In this document: piece after piece, positions 60,290 to 64,000 of the stretch | Layout of the letters: each line of letters begins with the position of its first letter | Numbering within the stretch: the stretch's first letter is position 1 | Assembly (NCBI RefSeq): GCF_000160135.1 | Contig: NZ_GG729934.1 | Location: forward strand, 314,499 to 378,498 | From: Oribacterium sp. oral taxon 078 str. F0262 | GTDB lineage: Bacteria > Bacillota > Clostridia > Lachnospirales > Lachnospiraceae | Length of the DNA: 64,000 nucleotides | Direction: 5' to 3' | Notes under the pieces: model-generated | Told to the model about the DNA's origin: nothing | The model's input: the letters and a program-made list of their open reading frames with translations, nothing else | Database searches by the model: none | Program-made: the position numbers and the translations under genes

Positions 60290-62697
60290 TTTTCCTCCTC
60301 TTCCCTCTTCCTGCACAAAAGTCCGGACATCCTCACGGCAAAGCTCCGGAGTTCCTCCCTTCCTATGGCCGAGGAAGAGCTCAAAAAGCAGGCTGCCCGT
60401 CCCTCCGAAAGCCGATACTCTGCGCAAAGGTCATAATTCTTCGATAAGCTTAAGTTCGAGCGGTTGAGCTCTGCATCATAGAGAAGGAATCGGAGTCCCC
60501 CTCCGGGAGAGGAGGGTGTCCGAAAGAGCTCTCCTGTATTCATTTCTCCGAGTCTCTCCCCCTTCAAGGAGCAAAGACAGAGGATATCCGCCTCATCCAT
60601 CATCACATGGAAGCTCCCGCCCTCCTCGGGAGAGAGGGAGTGGAGCGCCCCGACAAAGCTCTGGAAAATCTCCTCTTTCCGTCCTTCCCCACTGCATTCT
60701 GCTTCAAAGCGGAAAAATCCGTTCCGGAAGGGCTCTCTCTCCTCTTCTCTCTCCCTCTTAAAGTGAAGGGAGGGAAGAAGCAAGGCCTCCCGGCTGTCCA
60801 GGAAACAGGAGAGCGCGTGGACATTGGGACAGCGGAAGAGATCCGATGGGCGAAGCTCTCTCCCGAATTCCTCCCAGATCCTCGCGCTCAGACGGGCAAG
60901 CTTTACGGAATCGAGTCCGAGCTCCATGAAATTATCGAAGCGGCTCCAGCACCCCCCGCCGCTTTCCTCCATGAACTCCCCAAAGAGGCGCATGAGGGCC
61001 TTTTCCGTCTTGGTCAGATCCTCCTCCAGATCCTCTTTTTCGGAGAGATCCCGCTCCGCCTCATATATCGCGAGTTCCCCTTCCTGCAGCAAACGGACGA
61101 GCTCTGTCCGCTTCCGCTTTCCGCTCTCCGTCTTCGGTATCCTCTCTACCGGCACGATTCCAAAGATTCTTAATCCCGATGTGAGGAGCGCTGCCTCCCT
61201 CGCCCTTTTTGAAAATGAACTGAGCTCCTCCTCCCCGACGCCGCTCACAAAAAGATACACTCTGTCGATATTGTCCCGATCCGGTATCGCGGAGACCGCG
61301 AGATTTTCCGCGGGAAAGCACAGCCTTTTCTCCAGCGCTTCCTCTATGTCGGAGGGATAGAAGTTCTGTCCGTTCACAAAAAGAATCTCCTTGAGTCTCC
61401 CGCTGATATAGAGCCTTCCGCCGTAGAAAAATCCGGCGTCTCCCGTCCTCAGCCATCCGTCCGGAGAAAAGAGCTGCTCCGTGAGCTCCTCTTCCCCAAA
61501 GTAGCCCGAGGTGACATTCTCTCCTCGTATTTCGATCTCCCCCACGCTGCCCTCCGGGAGGACGAGATCCCTTTCCCCGCAGATACGGATCTCACAGCCC
61601 TCTGCGGCGCGCCCTAAATCGACCAGTTTCCTGCCCTCCTCCTTTCCTCCGGAAATCCGCACCTTCCCAAAAAGCGTAAGGCTTTCCTTCGAAAAGCTCT
61701 CAAAGTGAAGTCCGCTTCCCGCCTCCGAGAGCGAGATGAGAAGACTTGCCTCCGCCATTCCATAGGCATTGATGAAGACCTTATCAGAGAGCCCGAAGGG
61801 GCTTAACTCCCGGAGAAAAGCTTCGCAGAGATCGGCGGAGATCGGTTCCGCCCCATTTAAAAGATAGCGAAGGGAAGAGAGATCCCAATCTCCCCTTTCT
61901 CCCGAAGACAGGAGTCCAAGTATCAGCTTATAGGCGAAATTCGGAGCAAGCGTCACCGTTATGGCATGCTCTGTGAGCTTGTCCAGCCAGAGTCCGGGCT
62001 TTCGTATGAAATCCTGCGTCGGCATAAGGCATTGATTTGCCTTTATGAGAATCGGGCTCAGATGCGCTCCGATGAGTCCCATATCGTGGCTGAGGGGAAG
62101 CCAGCTCAGGACGTGATCTCTCTCCGAAAAATCGGCTCCCCGGCTGATCCCGAGGAGATTGCTCAGGATATTCCTATGACTTAAAAGAACCCCCTTCGGC
62201 CTCCCCGTGGAGCCGGAGGAAAACTGGATCATCGCCGCATCCCTCTCGGATAAAGGAGCCTCCCTGCCCCGCCCTCCAAACAGAAGGAGAGCCTCCACAC
62301 TCTGAATCTCCCTCTCCTCTTCCAAAGCTTCAGGGAGGGCTCTTTCCCTCCGGAGGGAGAGCAGGCGCTCCTCGGAGAGAAGGTGTGCCGTCTTTAAGAC
62401 AGCGCTCACGCTTCGGAGCTTCCGCTCCTTCTCCTCATCGAGAGCGGCGGGAAGAGCCGCCGGGAGCATGCCTCCCAGGAGGCAGCCCCAGAAGGCAATC
62501 AGGAAGCGATGGGGGTCCGCGATCTGAAGGATCACCCTGTCTCCGGGCCGATAGCCCCTCTCCTGCATACCTCCCAGGATCTTTTCCGCCTCTCTAAGAA
62601 GCTCCGCATAGCTTGTGAAGCTCTCTTTTCCGGCTTCAATAAAGCGGATTCCCTTCTCCGACTCCGCAGCACTTTTCAGGATATCGATCAGATTCAT
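60286..62697 (-). CDS. Fatty acyl-AMP ligase with carrier protein and C-lobe-like tail
   Basis: 803 residues. 1-540: FAAL/acyl-CoA-synthetase fold with MIQFSSGSTGRPKGVLLSH (156-174), WLPLSHDMGLIG (199-210), YGMAEASLLISL and GWLRTGDAGFFYGGRLYISGR; KEILFVNGQNFYPSDIE follows. FAALs activate fatty acids and pass them to a carrier instead of CoA. 560-635: ACP, Ser 597 in MELGLDSVKLARL. 650-803: a region without strong family identity that looks like a worn condensation C-lobe. Loads the starter acid. The start overlaps the reductase gene stop (ATGA). Confidence 0.9.
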   Translation of the reverse strand: MNLIDILKSAAESEKGIRFIEAGKESFTSYAELLREAEKILGGMQERGYRPGDRVILQIADPHRFLIAFWGCLLGGMLPAALPAALDEEKERKLRSVSAVLKTAHLLSEERLLSLRRERALPEALEEEREIQSVEALLLFGGRGREAPLSERDAAMIQFSSGSTGRPKGVLLSHRNILSNLLGISRGADFSERDHVLSWLPLSHDMGLIGAHLSPILIKANQCLMPTQDFIRKPGLWLDKLTEHAITVTLAPNFAYKLILGLLSSGERGDWDLSSLRYLLNGAEPISADLCEAFLRELSPFGLSDKVFINAYGMAEASLLISLSEAGSGLHFESFSKESLTLFGKVRISGGKEEGRKLVDLGRAAEGCEIRICGERDLVLPEGSVGEIEIRGENVTSGYFGEEELTEQLFSPDGWLRTGDAGFFYGGRLYISGRLKEILFVNGQNFYPSDIEEALEKRLCFPAENLAVSAIPDRDNIDRVYLFVSGVGEEELSSFSKRAREAALLTSGLRIFGIVPVERIPKTESGKRKRTELVRLLQEGELAIYEAERDLSEKEDLEEDLTKTEKALMRLFGEFMEESGGGCWSRFDNFMELGLDSVKLARLSARIWEEFGRELRPSDLFRCPNVHALSCFLDSREALLLPSLHFKREREEEREPFRNGFFRFEAECSGEGRKEEIFQSFVGALHSLSPEEGGSFHVMMDEADILCLCSLKGERLGEMNTGELFRTPSSPGGGLRFLLYDAELNRSNLSLSKNYDLCAEYRLSEGRAACFLSSSSAIGREELRSFAVRMSGLLCRKREEEEK

Positions 62698-63590
62698 TGG
62701 ACCTCTCTCCTCTTCTTAAGGATCCGGTAGAGCTCTCTGTGGAGAAGCTCCATCTCCGCTCTTGCCTTCTCGGCATGTCTGTAAATAAAGCGTTCTCCGC
62801 TCTCAGAGCAGTAGAAGGCCGAGAGCGCCGCCGAGAGCGCAGGCTCCGGGAGATGCAAAAAAAGCTTCATCTCCCCCGGAAGAATTCTGATCCCGCTTTT
62901 CTTTAAAAGCCACAGATTGCTCCGGATCCTGCGGACCGTCCTCTTCATCAGCGCTCTGTTCCTCCCCGCGTCGATGTGATTTCCTCCCCCCTCGTAAATG
63001 GCATCCCCGAGAGGGACGACCATGGCGAGGTGGCAAAGCTGCCAGTCATACATCCTCGGACAGATTGCAAAGGGGATATGGGAGCGGAGAAAGATCCGCT
63101 TCAGCGCATAGATCCGGGCCGTCCTCTCCCCTCCGATCTCTCCGAAGCTCGTCTTCTGGAGAAAGGACGGTGTCAGACCACCATAGAGCACCCCTCCCTC
63201 GATCGAGCCTCCGGCGCCCGGAAAAGCCGGAATCAGCCGCCCCCTCCCGAGGATTTTCTCCCAGCCTTCATAGCCATCCAGATTGTTGATCATGCTCACG
63301 ATATTTTTGCATTCCGAATCGGCGAGCTGCCGGAACGCCTCCTCCGCCCGCTCCCTCCGCACCGTGACGAAGATAAAATCGTAGCTCCCGGCGGAATCCT
63401 TCACGAGGCGAACCGGGCAGCGCAAAGTCCTGTTCCCCTCCCGGTACAAAAGCCCCCTCTTCGAAAGCTCCGAAAGCCTCTGCCCCCTCGCATAGACACT
63501 CACCGGATAGCCCGCAAGAGACAGACTCTTCGCATAGATGCTCCCCACCGCTCCACAGCCGAAAATCAACAACCTTTCCTTATACCGCAT
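62694..63590 (-). CDS. Ketopantoate reductase (PanE/ApbA)-like oxidoreductase
   Basis: 298 residues from the ATG at 63590, with GGGAGGCGCTGTC before it. Rossmann motif IFGCGAVGSIYA (6-17 of this start), VYARGQR after strand 2, MINNLDGYE where PanE has its conserved Asn, and GGVLYGGLTPSFLQ. A helical C-terminal domain follows. As no pantothenate genes are near and it is coupled to the cluster on both sides, a tailoring reduction of the aldehyde, keto or pyrrolinone product is more likely than CoA synthesis. Confidence 0.8.
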   Translation of the reverse strand: MRYKERLLIFGCGAVGSIYAKSLSLAGYPVSVYARGQRLSELSKRGLLYREGNRTLRCPVRLVKDSAGSYDFIFVTVRRERAEEAFRQLADSECKNIVSMINNLDGYEGWEKILGRGRLIPAFPGAGGSIEGGVLYGGLTPSFLQKTSFGEIGGERTARIYALKRIFLRSHIPFAICPRMYDWQLCHLAMVVPLGDAIYEGGGNHIDAGRNRALMKRTVRRIRSNLWLLKKSGIRILPGEMKLFLHLPEPALSAALSAFYCSESGERFIYRHAEKARAEMELLHRELYRILKKRREVQ

Positions 63591-64000
63591 GACAGCGCCT
63601 CCCATCGGAAAGCCCCTCCAGATCCGCATCGCGGATCACAAGCTCCCCCTCGGAAAGTCCTTCCTTTATCACATATACGGTATTGCTCTTGTAGCTCACA
63701 TTGACCTCTGTCTTAACCGCCCGATTGCCGATCAGGCGGAATACGAAATCCCTGCCGTCGCTCCGAAAGACCGCGGAGCCCGGGACAGACAGAACCTCCT
63801 TCTCCCGGTAGATCGTAAACTCCAGATCCACGTCACTCCCGGGCTTTAAGGCCGGTCCCTCCTCCAGCTCGACGACGAGCTTCACCTTGTATTCCTTCAG
63901 TCCGAGCGCGGAGGTGGAGGACTCCGCAAAGCCGAAGATCTCAGAAATCACAGCTTTGCAGGACTCATCCTTTCCCTGAAGCTTCTGCGTGAGCTTCACT
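63580..64000 (-). CDS. Efflux transporter periplasmic adaptor (HlyD/MacA type), N-terminus off window
   Basis: About 140 C-terminal residues are visible; the frame stays open to the right edge. YKVKLVVELEEGPALKPGSD and VLSVPGSAVFRSDGRDFVF are the beta-barrel and membrane-proximal motifs of membrane fusion proteins, ending with VSYKSNTVYVIKEGLSEGELVI. It would couple an ABC or RND pump for export of the product. Overlaps the reductase gene by 11 bases, so it belongs to the operon. The internal Met at 63999 is not the true start. Confidence 0.8.
   Translation of the reverse strand, partial: VKLTQKLQGKDESCKAVISEIFGFAESSTSALGLKEYKVKLVVELEEGPALKPGSDVDLEFTIYREKEVLSVPGSAVFRSDGRDFVFRLIGNRAVKTEVNVSYKSNTVYVIKEGLSEGELVIRDADLEGLSDGRRCHAV

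Overview
The window is a GC-rich chromosomal segment from a low-redundancy anaerobic Firmicute. Family content suggests a Lachnospiraceae member, perhaps of an oral Oribacterium-like genus: a DUF1846 protein, YitT, a NYN/PIN protein with a charged tail, a HydF remnant, comM-dprA-topA next to rpsB-tsf, and consensus sigma-70 promoters. That assignment is inference from content only. Almost every gene lies on the minus strand, so transcription runs right to left. The only convincing plus-strand gene is a tRNA-Ser.

Layout, left to right. 1-4 kb: oppBCDF peptide importer, with oppF cut by the left edge, driven by a clear promoter. 4-16 kb: a decayed GltD-like oxidoreductase, a DUF1846 protein, an SLC13-like carrier, YitT, two L,D-transpeptidases (one with a decayed duplicate of its 3' end), two repeats of about 69 bp, a HydF remnant, truA, a cysteine desulfurase-like enzyme and an ABC-class ATPase. 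15.96-16.27 kb: three tandem copies of a 110-bp structured non-coding repeat. 16-33 kb: a long co-oriented set that recalls E. coli ydjXYZ-ynjABCDEF. It holds an Fe3+-type ABC importer, a nucleoside hydrolase, a YnjBCD-like importer, two TVP38/TMEM64 proteins, two multi-domain rhodanese lipoproteins, a fused DUF2064-glycosyltransferase, an Fe-S CCG-domain protein and a small-molecule kinase-like protein. 33-42 kb: an M20 peptidase and the housekeeping genes tsf, rpsB, topA, dprA and comM. 41.9-42.6 kb: an array of 147-bp structured repeats headed by a very long hairpin. 42.6-50.4 kb: a ParE/Phd toxin-antitoxin pair, a pseudouridine synthase, an SDR enzyme, tRNA-Leu, the NYN/PIN protein, tRNA-Ser, an MBL hydrolase, and an AT-rich PadR/DUF2812 module.

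50.6-64 kb (continuing off the right edge): a compact lipopeptide-polyketide gene cluster. Reading downstream on the minus strand: exporter adaptor, ketopantoate-reductase-like enzyme, fatty acyl-AMP ligase with carrier protein, free-standing malonyl-type acyltransferase, AT-less KS-ACP-C protein, then an NRPS. The NRPS adenylation domain is interrupted by a methyltransferase between motifs A2 and A3 and is followed by PCP and a terminal reductase. A phosphopantetheinyl transferase ends the operon. Most starts and stops overlap or nearly touch, so this looks like one polycistron. The architecture predicts a fatty acid extended once to a beta-keto acyl chain, joined to a methylated amino acid and released as an aldehyde. 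Such an aldehyde could close to an acyl-pyrrolinone. This cluster is the best candidate for an undescribed system here; the two structured repeat arrays come next.
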